64,000 nt of DNA from an uncultured Roseicyclus sp. (GTDB taxonomy: Bacteria > Pseudomonadota > Alphaproteobacteria > Rhodobacterales > Rhodobacteraceae). The DNA is taken from contig CANMRT010000001.1 in NCBI GenBank assembly GCA_947500415.1, positions 832,982 to 896,981 of the forward strand, in the 5' to 3' direction. Below are positions 45,174-53,689 of this stretch, one piece after another; within the stretch, counting starts at the first letter, position 1; every line of letters starts with the position of its first letter. Both the position numbers and the translations under genes were made by a program. The notes beneath the pieces are model-generated. The model did no database searches. It was not told the origin of the DNA and saw nothing but the letters and a program-made list of their open reading frames with translations.

Positions 45174-46169
45174 CTACTCGGCGGGCTCAACTGGTGCTGC
45201 GTAAGCCCCTGCGTCTACCGTTTCCTCACCCTCCATTTCGGCCAGGAACTTTTCGGCATCCAACGCCGCCATGCAGCCCATCCCCGCGCTGGTTACGGCC
45301 TGACGATAAACATGATCCGTCAGATCCCCCGCCGCGAACACGCCAGGAATGGAAGTTTTGGTCGTCCCGGCCTGCACCTTCACATAGCCGCCATTGTGCA
45401 TTTCAAGCTGGTCTTTGACCAACTCGGTCGCAGGCGCGTGTCCGATGGCCACAAAGAAACCTTTGCAGGGGATCTCAGTGATTGCGCCAGTTCCAACGTG
45501 CTTCGCGCGGACACCCTCGACGCCACGCGGTTCCTGGGCGCCGACGACCTCCTCGATTTCGTGATCCCACAAGACCTCGACCTTGGGGTTCTTGAACAAA
45601 CGGTCCTGCATGATCTTCTCCGCGCGCAGACTGTCGCGGCGGTGTACAAGCGTGACCTTGGAGGCGAAGTTGGTAAGAAACAGCGCTTCCTCCACGGCCG
45701 TGTTGCCGCCGCCGACCACAACAATCTCTTGCCCACGATAGAAAAAGCCATCGCACGTGGCACAGGCGCTGACGCCGAACCCTTTGAAATGCTCTTCGCT
45801 CGGGAGCCCTAGCCACTTTGCCTGAGCACCCGTCGCGAGAACCACGGCGTCCGCCGTATACGTTGTGCCGCTGTCGCCATCCGCCCGGAAAGGTCGCGTC
45901 GATAGATCCAGTGCATTAATGTGATCGCTGATGATCTCGGTCCCCATCTCCTTGGCATGGGCTTCCATCCGCACCATCAATTCCGGGCCCATGACGCTTG
46001 CATCGCCTGGCCAGTTTTCAACGTCCGTGGTGATCGTCAGCTGCCCGCCCGGCTGAATGCCTTGCACCAGAATTGGCTGCAGCATCGCGCGGCTGGCATA
46101 GACACCAGCGGTGTAGCCCGCAGGCCCCGAGCCGATGATCAAAAGGCGGGTGTGGCGAGTGTCGGTCAT
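45174..46169 (-). CDS. trxB: Thioredoxin-disulfide reductase
   Basis: A 331-residue flavoprotein. [20 protein letters not shown] is the FAD site, [13 protein letters not shown] holds the redox pair [21 protein letters not shown] the NADPH site, and [17 protein letters not shown] the second FAD motif. It reduces thioredoxin with NADPH. The Met before TDTRHTRLL is chosen although the frame stays open upstream. It is divergent from an Lrp-type regulator, the trxB-lrp arrangement seen also in E. coli. Confidence 0.97.
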   Translation of the reverse strand: MTDTRHTRLLIIGSGPAGYTAGVYASRAMLQPILVQGIQPGGQLTITTDVENWPGDASVMGPELMVRMEAHAKEMGTEIISDHINALDLSTRPFRADGDSGTTYTADAVVLATGAQAKWLGLPSEEHFKGFGVSACATCDGFFYRGQEIVVVGGGNTAVEEALFLTNFASKVTLVHRRDSLRAEKIMQDRLFKNPKVEVLWDHEIEEVVGAQEPRGVEGVRAKHVGTGAITEIPCKGFFVAIGHAPATELVKDQLEMHNGGYVKVQAGTTKTSIPGVFAAGDLTDHVYRQAVTSAGMGCMAALDAEKFLAEMEGEETVDAGAYAAPVEPAE

Positions 46170-46280
46170 TGCAAGTGTCCCCCGGGGCAGCATTCGTCCG
46201 ATGGGATATACGCGTCGCAAGGACCGGATGAAAGACCCGGCCGCACACGGAAGCGCGAGGCCCAGTCGCGTCACCGAAAG

Positions 46281-46381
46281 CCGCTTTGTTTTCAAATGAT
46301 AGCTATTCCTTTTCTTGCGCGGTTGTGAAATAAAGTTGCGCGACAGACGTAAAAAGCGGTTCATTTGAAAATCGCACCAGG
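46281..46381. promoter_or_regulatory. Candidate Lrp-type operator sites in the trxB-lrp gap
   Basis: TTTTCAAATGA (46289-46299) and its exact inverse TCATTTGAAAA (46371-46381) lie 82 bases apart (start to start) in the 226-bp divergent gap. CCGCTTT (46281-46287) and its inverse AAAGCGG (46363-46369) flank them, in swapped order. The right-hand copy is just before the lrp start, so autoregulation is likely. No other feature was seen in this gap. Confidence 0.5.
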
Positions 46382-46395
46382 GAGCACGACCGTTC

Positions 46396-46896
46396 ATGCA
46401 AACCGCGAAACTCGACCCGATCGACCGAAAGATCCTTGCCGAACTGCAGGAAGACGGGCGGATGACCAATGTTGAGCTGGCCAAGCGCGTCGGCATTTCT
46501 GCCCCGCCCTGCCTACGACGTGTCCGCACGCTCGAAGAAGCTGGCTTCATAAAGGGCTACCATGCCGAAGTGGATGCCCGGCAGTTGGGTTTCGAAGTTC
46601 AGGTGTTCGCCATGGTGGGCCTTGCGAGTCAGGCCGAAGCTGACCTTGTCGCGTTTGAAGAGCGGTGCAACGCATGGCCTCTGGTTCGTGAATGTCACAT
46701 GCTGAACGGGGAAATTGACTTCATCCTGAAGTGCGTCGCTCCCGATTTGTCGTCATTTCAAAGCTTCCTGACGGGTGAGCTGACATCGGCGCCAAATGTG
46801 GCCTCGGTTCGCACCTCATTGGTGATCCGCGGGGCAAAGGATACGCCAGGCGTGCCGTTCGACGTGATGGAAGATCGTCTCGCACAATCGGCCTGA
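46396..46896 (+). CDS. Lrp/AsnC family transcriptional regulator
   Basis: A 166-residue regulator: helix-turn-helix at about 8-60 ([20 protein letters not shown], then [20 protein letters not shown]) and an RAM ligand domain ([12 protein letters not shown], then [18 protein letters not shown]). It is close to the alphaproteobacterial Lrp type next to trxB and would respond to amino acids. The TPR-sulfotransferase gene starts four bases after its stop, so they may be co-transcribed. Confidence 0.95.
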   Translation: MQTAKLDPIDRKILAELQEDGRMTNVELAKRVGISAPPCLRRVRTLEEAGFIKGYHAEVDARQLGFEVQVFAMVGLASQAEADLVAFEERCNAWPLVRECHMLNGEIDFILKCVAPDLSSFQSFLTGELTSAPNVASVRTSLVIRGAKDTPGVPFDVMEDRLAQSA

Positions 46897-46900
46897 GGAC

Positions 46901-48910
46901 ATGGCCCCAATAGACCTGACGGCCCTCTATCGTGAGGGCTTGGCACACCATCAGGCAGGACGCTTGGCCGAAGCCATTGCGATCTACGACCGCATTCTTG
47001 CGTTAAAGCCCGACATTCCTGAGGTGCTGTTCCAGAAAGCGCGCTGTCTGGGCGCCCAGCCGGACAAGGCCGCACCGCTGTTTCGCAAGGCGTTGAAACT
47101 CAAGCCGAAAGAGGCCGCAATTTGGCAGGGCTTGCATTCCGTTTTGGGTGGCAAGGATCGATCCAAACTCGAAGCGGAGGCATCCAAAGCAGGCATTCTG
47201 ATCGGTTCTGAAAGGGATATGGCAAAGGCACAGGCGCTGTGGCGCGATGGAAAGGGGGCGGCCGCTGAGGCCGAAGCCTTGCGGGTTACCAAAGCCGCGC
47301 CGCAAGCCTTCTGGCCGGTCTACACGCTGGGTCTGATCCGCGAAGGCGCCGCCGCCGTTCCGCCGTTGGAAGCGGCCCACGCGCGCAACCCATCGCACAC
47401 CGGTGCGCGCCTGGCGTTGGCCCGTGCGGCACTATCAATCGGCCAAATTGCGCGTGTCGAGGCTTTGCTTTCCGTCGCGAACCTGCCGCCTGCTGCCACG
47501 ATCCTTGAAGCACAACTTCTACGTGAAACGGCGCAACCGGATGCTGCCGCTGACTTGCTTGGCGATGGCCCTGCAACTGACAAGGCTTGGCAAACTGAGT
47601 TGGCCCTATCCTCTGCGGCGGCCTTTCGTGGACCGGATGCGCAAACCGCACTCGCAACGGCAGTTGGCTTGGGCGCGCCGCGCATCGCCACCACACGTCG
47701 GGTAGCCATGGCTGCTGAGGCTGCAGGCGAAATATCGACGGCCGAGGCGATCATAGATTGCGCCGCGAAAGATCAGCCGACCGCCGCGCTGTTGATCCAC
47801 CGAGCGCAGCTTCGCCAATCGGCAGGCGACTTGGAGGGTGCCGAGGATGATTTGAATGCGGCGTTGACCATCGACCCTGTGAACGGGGACGCCTTTCGCG
47901 CACTTGCAAACGGGCGAAAAGTCACTGCAGAGATGGAGCTGCCCGACCGTATTTCCACGGCGTTATCGAGCTCAAGTGTTGCCGCCACTGACAGGGCCGG
48001 TTTGCACTTCGCCGCTGCCAAATGTGCGATCGATCAGGGGCGCCATGGCGACGTCATGGATCATCTGCACCGTGCTAACCGATTGGTTGCGAAGGTTTTT
48101 CCCTACGGGTTTGACGCCGACTTGGCCGCCGCGAAGGCGCTTGTTGCGGACTGGAATTCTTTGGAGCCCGTGAGGCCCGAAGGACCCGAGGCCCGCGTGA
48201 TCTTCGTGACGGGCTTGCCGCGCTCTGGCACGACGCTGGTGGAAACGATCCTGAATACCCACTCGAAGACCGGGGCAGGGGGAGAGATGGCGTTTCTAGG
48301 GCAGGCCTTGGCCCCAGTGCTCGACATACTGCGCCGGGGGGAAGCGCCGGATATGGCTGACCTGAAGCAGGCCGGTGAGCGCTACCTTACACTCGCCGCA
48401 CGCTGTTCAGGGCACCCAAGCGTGATCGTCGACAAGGCGATCTCGACCTTTTCGCGTATGGGTCACGCCCTGCGTGCGTTACCGCAAGCCCGCATCGTGC
48501 ATGTCACACGTGATCCGCGCGATGTGGGTCTTTCGCTATATCGCAATCGGTTCCCTGATGGATCGCATCGATACGCCTACGATCTGGAGGCGATGGGCCG
48601 CTACATCCGTCTGCACGACGCGATCACCGCATTCTGGAGACAGGTCGTGCCCGACCGGGTTCATACAATTTCCTACGAAAACCTGACTGCTGAACCAGAG
48701 TCGCAAATTCGCGCGCTGCTCGAGGCCGTGGACCTTCCGTGGGACGCCGCTTGTCTTGCCCCACACGACAGCGCGCGTCGCATTCAAACACTCAGTTTCG
48801 CGCAAGCCCGCGAACCGATTGGACGCACGGCGGTTGCAGGCTGGAAGCGGTATGAGGCCGATCTTGCCCCGCTTCTTAAGGCGCTCGAAAATGAAGTTTC
48901 GCTCGACTAA
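46901..48910 (+). CDS. TPR-repeat sulfotransferase
   Basis: A 669-residue protein. The N-terminal 380 residues are tetratricopeptide-like helical repeats (YREGLAHHQAGRLAEAIAIY, then KPDIPEVLFQKARCLG). The C-terminal domain from about 425 is a sulfotransferase: VIFVTGLPRSGTTLVETILN as the 5-prime loop and ARIVHVTRDPRDVGLSLYRN as the 3-prime strand. This TPR-sulfotransferase form resembles proteins that sulfate polysaccharide or tyrosine, and the TPR part could hold the acceptor. PAPS may come from the Sat-CysC gene about 3 kb away. It starts four bases after the lrp-type gene; a hairpin follows. Confidence 0.9.
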   Translation: MAPIDLTALYREGLAHHQAGRLAEAIAIYDRILALKPDIPEVLFQKARCLGAQPDKAAPLFRKALKLKPKEAAIWQGLHSVLGGKDRSKLEAEASKAGILIGSERDMAKAQALWRDGKGAAAEAEALRVTKAAPQAFWPVYTLGLIREGAAAVPPLEAAHARNPSHTGARLALARAALSIGQIARVEALLSVANLPPAATILEAQLLRETAQPDAAADLLGDGPATDKAWQTELALSSAAAFRGPDAQTALATAVGLGAPRIATTRRVAMAAEAAGEISTAEAIIDCAAKDQPTAALLIHRAQLRQSAGDLEGAEDDLNAALTIDPVNGDAFRALANGRKVTAEMELPDRISTALSSSSVAATDRAGLHFAAAKCAIDQGRHGDVMDHLHRANRLVAKVFPYGFDADLAAAKALVADWNSLEPVRPEGPEARVIFVTGLPRSGTTLVETILNTHSKTGAGGEMAFLGQALAPVLDILRRGEAPDMADLKQAGERYLTLAARCSGHPSVIVDKAISTFSRMGHALRALPQARIVHVTRDPRDVGLSLYRNRFPDGSHRYAYDLEAMGRYIRLHDAITAFWRQVVPDRVHTISYENLTAEPESQIRALLEAVDLPWDAACLAPHDSARRIQTLSFAQAREPIGRTAVAGWKRYEADLAPLLKALENEVSLD

Positions 48911-48928
48911 CCTATTCCAAACAAACGA

Positions 48929-48951
48929 AAGGCGGCCGTTCTGGCCGCCTT
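48929..48951 (+). terminator. Hairpin terminator after the TPR-sulfotransferase gene
   Basis: A perfect 9-bp stem AAGGCGGCC (48929-48937) with GGCCGCCTT (48943-48951) and a five-base loop. There is no T tract beyond TT, so strength is uncertain. Confidence 0.65.
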
Positions 48952-49003
48952 GCAAGCGTTTGTTGTCTGGGGTCCTCGGGGTCTTCGTCCGGGTTTTTCC
49001 GCT

Positions 49004-49135
49004 TTATTCAGCGGCCACGAGCTGACGCGGCTTCTCCGCGCGCCGGGCTGCGCGTGCTTTGCGCGACCACGGCATTTCAACCTGCTCTTTTTTCGCTTCA
49101 GCCAAGACTGTTTTCATCCAGCGTTGCGTTTTCAT
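49004..49135 (-). CDS. 43-residue basic protein
   Basis: A short gene below usual size limits. It reads MKTQRWMKTVLAEAKKEQVE at the N-terminus, then MPWSRKARAARRAEK and ends AAE. About one third of residues are Lys or Arg. A good ribosome site (AGGACGAGG) lies just before the ATG at 49135. Very similar small basic proteins with an MPW-x-R-x-x-R-like core occur, to my recollection, in other Rhodobacterales, but I cannot verify that. It lies 262 bp downstream of pgeF on the same strand; the gap itself holds nothing I recognise. Function unknown, possibly nucleic-acid or membrane binding. Confidence 0.6.
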   Translation of the reverse strand: MKTQRWMKTVLAEAKKEQVEMPWSRKARAARRAEKPRQLVAAE

Positions 49136-49397
49136 GTGCCTCGTCCTTTGTGCCATGCCCGCGTTTGTGGGGCGTTGTTCTCGATTGGCACCAATCTGGC
49201 GCGGCTTTCGGGCAGTCTTGCGGCAAAAACTCTAACGCTCCGTAAATCTTCTGGGCCATTTTGGGGCAGAGAGCCGGCCAAGAGTGGCTTGTTTCACTGG
49301 CATTTTCGGAGAGTTCGAATGAGATTGTGCCCAACCAGAGGCGAAGCCCGCCCCGATTGTGTCCAATTTCGCACCAATGAGCCCGTACGCGTCTACG

Positions 49398-50168
49398 CTA
49401 GAGTCGAATCGCAGAGATCAGACGACCATAGTCCGCCTCACCCAGGTGCGTCGCGCGGCGGTAAGAATAGAACTTGTCGGGATCAGAATAGGTGCAATCG
49501 CCTGTCCATTCAGCTTCTGCCACACCGGCAGCCCGGAGGCGCGACAGGCCAAATCCCGTCAGGTCGAACTGATACTTGCCCTCCGTCCCATTCACAAAGA
49601 AGCGCCCGTGGTCCGGGTCCGCGTCCATGAAGCGTTCCAGAAATTCCTGACCCACCTCGTAGGCGCGCTGGCTGATCGAGGGACCGATCACTGCGTGTAT
49701 ACGTGCACGCTCCGCGCCGAGCCCTTCCATCACGTCTAATGTGGCCTCCAGCACGCCATCGATGGCACCGCGCCAGCCCGCGTGGGCCGCACCGATCACA
49801 CCCGCTTCATGGTCTGCAAACAGCACGGGTTGGCAATCGGCTGTCAGAACAGCCAGCGCTACACCCGGCGTTGCTGTCACCAAAGCATCCGCCTTGGGTC
49901 GCGCTGCAGTTGGGCCGTCTACGACCACGACATCTGCAGAATGCACCTGATGCACGCCGACCAGAGCCTCGGATGAAACGTCCATCTCGCGGGCAACCCG
50001 TGCGCGGTTCATCGCCACAATTTCCGCCTGATCGCTTGACCCGCCGCCGCAGTTCAGACCCGCGAAAACCCCGGTGGATGCACCGCCAATGCGCGTAAAG
50101 AACCCGTGCCTAACCCCGTCCAATAGCGGCGAGGTCACGGGATCAAGGCGCATGGCGGTCATGGTCAT
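49398..50168 (-). CDS. pgeF: Peptidoglycan editing factor PgeF (YfiH)
   Basis: A 256-residue multicopper-oxidase-fold (laccase domain) protein. The metal ligands lie in VHQVHSADV, LTADCQPVLFAD and AAHAGWRGAIDG. PgeF removes non-canonical L-serine residues misplaced in peptidoglycan precursors in E. coli; the name laccase was an earlier label. The start at 50168 overlaps the end of the methyltransferase gene by 26 bases; 50162 and 50153 are alternative in-frame starts. Confidence 0.94.
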   Translation of the reverse strand: MTMTAMRLDPVTSPLLDGVRHGFFTRIGGASTGVFAGLNCGGGSSDQAEIVAMNRARVAREMDVSSEALVGVHQVHSADVVVVDGPTAARPKADALVTATPGVALAVLTADCQPVLFADHEAGVIGAAHAGWRGAIDGVLEATLDVMEGLGAERARIHAVIGPSISQRAYEVGQEFLERFMDADPDHGRFFVNGTEGKYQFDLTGFGLSRLRAAGVAEAEWTGDCTYSDPDKFYSYRRATHLGEADYGRLISAIRL

Positions 50169-51213
50169 CGGGTGCAGGCTCCAGGGCGGGGGGCTGTGGC
50201 GCGCCATCCGGGGTCAGCGCCATCACCTTGAACAGCGTCCCCATTTCCGCCGGGTGCGTCAACCGCCTGTGCGCCGCGATATGGGATTCCAATGCCGCAC
50301 CGCGAAGACCCTTCGCCAACGTCTGCGCCCGCGCGGTGATGCCAAGCCGTTCAAGGAAGACGCCCTGGGCAACGGGTCCGCTTGCAAGCGCCGGGGCGGC
50401 GGCACGTTCCAAGGGGCCAAACGCCACGTGGGCCGTCAGGTCCGCTGTTCCGGGCGCGTCCAATGGATCGGCATAGGCATGGTTAGAGAGCGCTTGGAAC
50501 GTATCGCCAACGCTTTCGACATCACCGTAATCAACGATCAGCGCGGCACCGCCATGGATTGCGATACGCCGCCCGATTTCTTCGGCGATGGCTTCCCCCG
50601 GGGCACAGGTCTCAACGATCATGCCCGGTTCAAACCCATCGCGCACCGAAAGCGGCGCAGGCGGTGCGAGGCCCCAAATCAAGCGCTCACCATCGATGCC
50701 GATCTGCCGTTCCTGCCAATCACCTTTGTCGTTCATTTGAAACTGCCGGATTGGCAGGGCGTCGAAAAACTCGTTAGCGACCAAGAAAAGAGGCCCCTCA
50801 GGCAAGTCTGCGACACTGTCGTGGAAGACGGCCTTTGGCACCGCTTCGGCCTGCAATGCGCGCAAAACCGGCGAGGCCTCCACCAAATGCACAGTCATCG
50901 CCTCATGAAACCCTGGGACACCGCGCGTGGCGCGCAGGGCGTCCGCCATCAATGTCCCGCGCCCCGGGCCTAGCTCCGCCAGGATGCCCTCTTGCCGCCC
51001 CTGATCCATCCAGACCTGCGCAAACCAGAGGCCCAAAAGCTCGCCAAAAATCTGGCTCACTTCCGGTGCAGTAATGAAATCGCCTGCCTTCCCCAATGGA
51101 TCTCGCGTTGCATAGTAGCCGTTGTCCGGGTCGTGCAGGCATTCGGCCATGTAGTCGGCCACGGGCATTGGCCCAAGCCGCGCGATGCGGCGGATCAAAC
51201 GATCCTTAAGCAC
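50143..51213 (-). CDS. MidA/NDUFAF7-type methyltransferase
   Basis: A 356-residue protein of the SAM-dependent MidA (DUF185) family. ELGPGRGTLMADALRA is the SAM loop, and ANEFFDALPIRQF and GGAALIVDYGD are conserved strands. Mitochondrial NDUFAF7 dimethylates an arginine of complex I; bacterial members are less known. The start is GTG at 51213, eight bases inside the lgt gene end, giving strong coupling. The order lgt, midA, pgeF is usual in Rhodobacterales. Confidence 0.93.
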   Translation of the reverse strand: MLKDRLIRRIARLGPMPVADYMAECLHDPDNGYYATRDPLGKAGDFITAPEVSQIFGELLGLWFAQVWMDQGRQEGILAELGPGRGTLMADALRATRGVPGFHEAMTVHLVEASPVLRALQAEAVPKAVFHDSVADLPEGPLFLVANEFFDALPIRQFQMNDKGDWQERQIGIDGERLIWGLAPPAPLSVRDGFEPGMIVETCAPGEAIAEEIGRRIAIHGGAALIVDYGDVESVGDTFQALSNHAYADPLDAPGTADLTAHVAFGPLERAAAPALASGPVAQGVFLERLGITARAQTLAKGLRGAALESHIAAHRRLTHPAEMGTLFKVMALTPDGAPQPPALEPAPDDHDRHAP

Positions 51214-52111
51214 GGCGCGACCGCAGCACGAAGAAGGTGCCAAGCAACAGCATCGGGATCGTCAGGATTTGGCCCATGGTCAGGCCGACGTCCGGCGACA
51301 ACGCCAGCGCGAAGCCAATCGGATTGTTCGGTCCCACGAATTGCACATCCGGTTGGCGGAAGAATTCCACAAAGAAGCGCGACGCCCCATAGATCAGGAA
51401 GAACATCCCTGTCAGGGCTCCAGGTCGTTTCAACCAACCGCGCCGCCATGCGAGCCACAGCAGAAGCGTGCCCATAAGCAACCCCTCCAGGGCGGCTTCA
51501 TAAAGCTGCGACGGATGGCGCGCGCAGACCGTGGCGCCGAGAAATTCGGTGATCCCCACTGGCCCCTCGCAATCCTGTGCGGCCGCACCAGGGAAGATAA
51601 AGGCCCAGGGCGCGTCGGATGCGCGGCCCCACAATTCCGCATTTACAAAGTTCGCCAAACGCCCCAGCAGAAGTCCAATCCCGATCACCATCGACATGGC
51701 ATCGGCGATTTGCAACGGAGGGGCTTTGGCCATCCTGCAGAAAATGAAGCCCGCGATGGCGACACCTGCAAGGCCGCCGTGGAAGGACATTCCGCCCTCC
51801 CAAATCCTGAGCGCTGCCAACGGATCGCTGGCATAAATGCCCGGTTGATAGAACAGCACGTAGCCGATGCGGCCACCGAGGATGACGCCGAGAACCACAG
51901 CGGTCAGCAACCCTTCGACCTGATCCGGGCGCAATGGTGGCGTGTCATTTGGCCAAAGCGCGGGACGTGCCATGGCTTTCCAAATCACCCACCAGCCGAT
52001 CCCCAATCCGAAGAGATAGGCTAACGCGTACCAACGCAGCGCAAAGCTGAAGTTGCCAATCTCGATCGAGAACAACTCGGGCGACAGGGGCGGGAACGGA
52101 ATGGCGAACAC
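51206..52111 (-). CDS. lgt: Prolipoprotein diacylglyceryl transferase
   Basis: A 301-residue inner-membrane enzyme with about seven hydrophobic segments. GRLANFVNAELWG and RHPSQLYEAALEG are signature motifs, and MSFHGG holds an essential His. It adds diacylglycerol to the lipobox cysteine of lipoproteins such as the LRR and Gly-zipper lipoproteins in this window. GTG at 52111 with a GAGG site upstream is chosen; a longer in-frame ATG start would give 27 odd residues. It is divergent from ubiK. Confidence 0.96.
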   Translation of the reverse strand: MFAIPFPPLSPELFSIEIGNFSFALRWYALAYLFGLGIGWWVIWKAMARPALWPNDTPPLRPDQVEGLLTAVVLGVILGGRIGYVLFYQPGIYASDPLAALRIWEGGMSFHGGLAGVAIAGFIFCRMAKAPPLQIADAMSMVIGIGLLLGRLANFVNAELWGRASDAPWAFIFPGAAAQDCEGPVGITEFLGATVCARHPSQLYEAALEGLLMGTLLLWLAWRRGWLKRPGALTGMFFLIYGASRFFVEFFRQPDVQFVGPNNPIGFALALSPDVGLTMGQILTIPMLLLGTFFVLRSRRA

Positions 52112-52230
52112 GGGCGGAGCCTCAACAAGCGAGATTTTCCCGTGGTTGCGGGCGTGGTGCGACGAAGTCAACCTTGATCCGTGGCACTTCATCGCCCATA
52201 TCCATCACAACATGAACAGGAGTGCAGCCC

Positions 52231-52476
52231 ATGCAGACCCGCAACAAGATCATGGATGATCTGAGCCAATTGATGACGAATGCCATGGGCGTGGCCCAAG
52301 GCGCCAAGGATGAGGCTGAAACCGCCATGAGCTCCATGATGGACCGCTGGCTGGCGAACCGGAACCTTGTCACCCGCGAAGAATTCGATGCCGTTCGCGC
52401 CATGGCCCAAAAGGCCCGCGAGGAAAACGAAGCGCTCAAAGCGCGCATTGCGGCGTTGGAAGGCAACGCTGACTAA
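52231..52476 (+). CDS. ubiK: UbiK accessory factor (BMFP/YqiC family)
   Basis: An 81-residue protein: KIMDDLSQLMTNAMGVAQGA at the N-terminus, NLVTREEFDAVRAMAQKARE in the middle and a C-terminal coiled coil (ENEALKARIAALE). UbiK/YqiC helps ubiquinone synthesis under aerobic conditions in enterobacteria and associates with membranes. An AGGAG site lies eight bases before the ATG at 52231. It forms its own unit with a terminator. Confidence 0.92.
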   Translation: MQTRNKIMDDLSQLMTNAMGVAQGAKDEAETAMSSMMDRWLANRNLVTREEFDAVRAMAQKAREENEALKARIAALEGNAD

Positions 52477-52498
52477 GTACTGTCCTCAAAGATCTTCG

Positions 52499-52528
52499 AA
52501 GGCCGTCAAAGTTTTTTGGCGGCCTTTT
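52499..52528 (+). terminator. Intrinsic terminator of ubiK
   Basis: A 12-bp stem with one G-T pair (52499-52510 with 52515-52526) ends in TTTT. It stands 22 bases after the stop codon. Confidence 0.88.
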
Positions 52529-52779
52529 CTGTGGGTAAGTGACTCCCCCTTGTGGGTGCTTTTCGCATAACCGCTATATCTTGTGGGCAACTGGTGGAAA
52601 TGCCCGATTACCCAGTTCCCACCCCCAAAATACTTCTTTACAGCGAGTCCCCAACGCTCCACCATATTTCGTAGGGATCGAGGCCGAGCAGCCCATTCCT
52701 AGGAAAGACACCCAGCTTTTGTGGGCGTCTTGGGATTGAACCACCAAGGCCCCGCTGGCTGCCAACCAGGACTGGGACC
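52529..52779 (+). other. Gap before ybjN without a recognised gene
   Basis: The 303 bases after ubiK hold its terminator and then a 5-prime region of the ybjN gene. TGTGGG is repeated four times (about 52530, 52551, 52581, 52718), and a TATATC at 52575-52580 could be a promoter -10. No ORF is supported. Confidence 0.4.
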
Positions 52780-53283
52780 ATGTCGCACACAGAAGAATAC
52801 TTCGATATCGACGAATTGCACCCGATCGACATCGTTGAAACCCTCGCCGCCCACCACGAATGGGATTTCGACCGTATCGCTGACGACCAGATCGCCATGG
52901 CGATCGAGGGGCAGTGGCGCACCTATTCGATAACGCTGGCCTGGTCCTCTTACGATGAAACCCTGCGAATGATTTGCACATTCGAGATGGAGCCGCCGCA
53001 GGAAACCATGAACAAACTCTACGAGGCGCTTAACCTCGTGAATGATCGCTGTTGGGCGGGGGCCTTCACCTATTGGGCGGCGCAAAAGCTGATGGTTTAC
53101 CGCTACGGTCTGGTACTGGCGGGCGACCAGCTGGCCTCTCCCGATCAAATTGCCTGCATGGTGGAGACCGCGGTGCTGGCAGCAGAACGTTACTACCCCG
53201 CGTTTCAACTGGCCATGTGGTCGGACAAGACGCCTGAAGAAGCGATGGATGTGGCAATTTGTGAAGGGTACGGACGGGCCTGA
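52780..53283 (+). CDS. YbjN domain protein
   Basis: A 167-residue protein with the YbjN (type III secretion chaperone-like) fold: acidic N-terminus, MAIEGQWRTYSITLAWSS, LRMICTFEMEPP, then WAGAFTYWAAQKLMVYRYGL. The family occurs in many alphaproteobacteria as a conserved neighbour of proC, as here. A role in protein folding or sensing is suggested but not proved. A 68-residue membrane protein gene follows after four bases. Confidence 0.9.
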   Translation: MSHTEEYFDIDELHPIDIVETLAAHHEWDFDRIADDQIAMAIEGQWRTYSITLAWSSYDETLRMICTFEMEPPQETMNKLYEALNLVNDRCWAGAFTYWAAQKLMVYRYGLVLAGDQLASPDQIACMVETAVLAAERYYPAFQLAMWSDKTPEEAMDVAICEGYGRA

Positions 53284-53287
53284 CGCG

Positions 53288-53494
53288 ATGTTGGGTCTTC
53301 GCCTCTTGTTCGCATTCGGGGCGGTGTTGTTTCTGGGCGCAATGGTGGTCACCGTGCTCAGCTTTGCGACCCCTGAAGCGTTGCCTGAGGTGCTGACACG
53401 AACCGGGCGTGGTGTATCGCAGACCTACGCTTGGATGGCGGGCGGGGCCGTTGCTGGCCTTGCAATCGGATGGGCGATCAAACGCCTCAGATAA
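53288..53494 (+). CDS. Small two-segment membrane protein
   Basis: A 68-residue protein with two hydrophobic segments (about 4-25 and 48-64) and a basic C-terminus (AIKRLR), likely an inner-membrane hairpin. It starts four bases after the ybjN stop and is presumably co-translated. No family recognised. Confidence 0.72.
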   Translation: MLGLRLLFAFGAVLFLGAMVVTVLSFATPEALPEVLTRTGRGVSQTYAWMAGGAVAGLAIGWAIKRLR

Positions 53495-53525
53495 ACCGAG
53501 GGGCAATGACCTTTCATACAGGCAA

Positions 53526-53550
53526 AAGGGTCGCGCATTGCGCGGCCCTT
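53526..53550 (+). terminator. Hairpin after the ybjN unit
   Basis: A 10-bp stem with one G-T pair (53526-53535 with 53541-53550) and a five-base loop. The T run is displaced (GTTTT at about 53555), so termination may be weak. Confidence 0.5.
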
Positions 53551-53689
53551 ACGCGTTTTGGTGGGCCTTGGGATGTGGATAAGTGTTGCATCCGTGTCAG
53601 CGCATGGAAACAGACGTCCCTGCCGGGCTGGAAATTTCGGGCCCCAAATGGGACTGTGCGGTCTGAGAATTTGCCAGGGGGAGGCAAAG

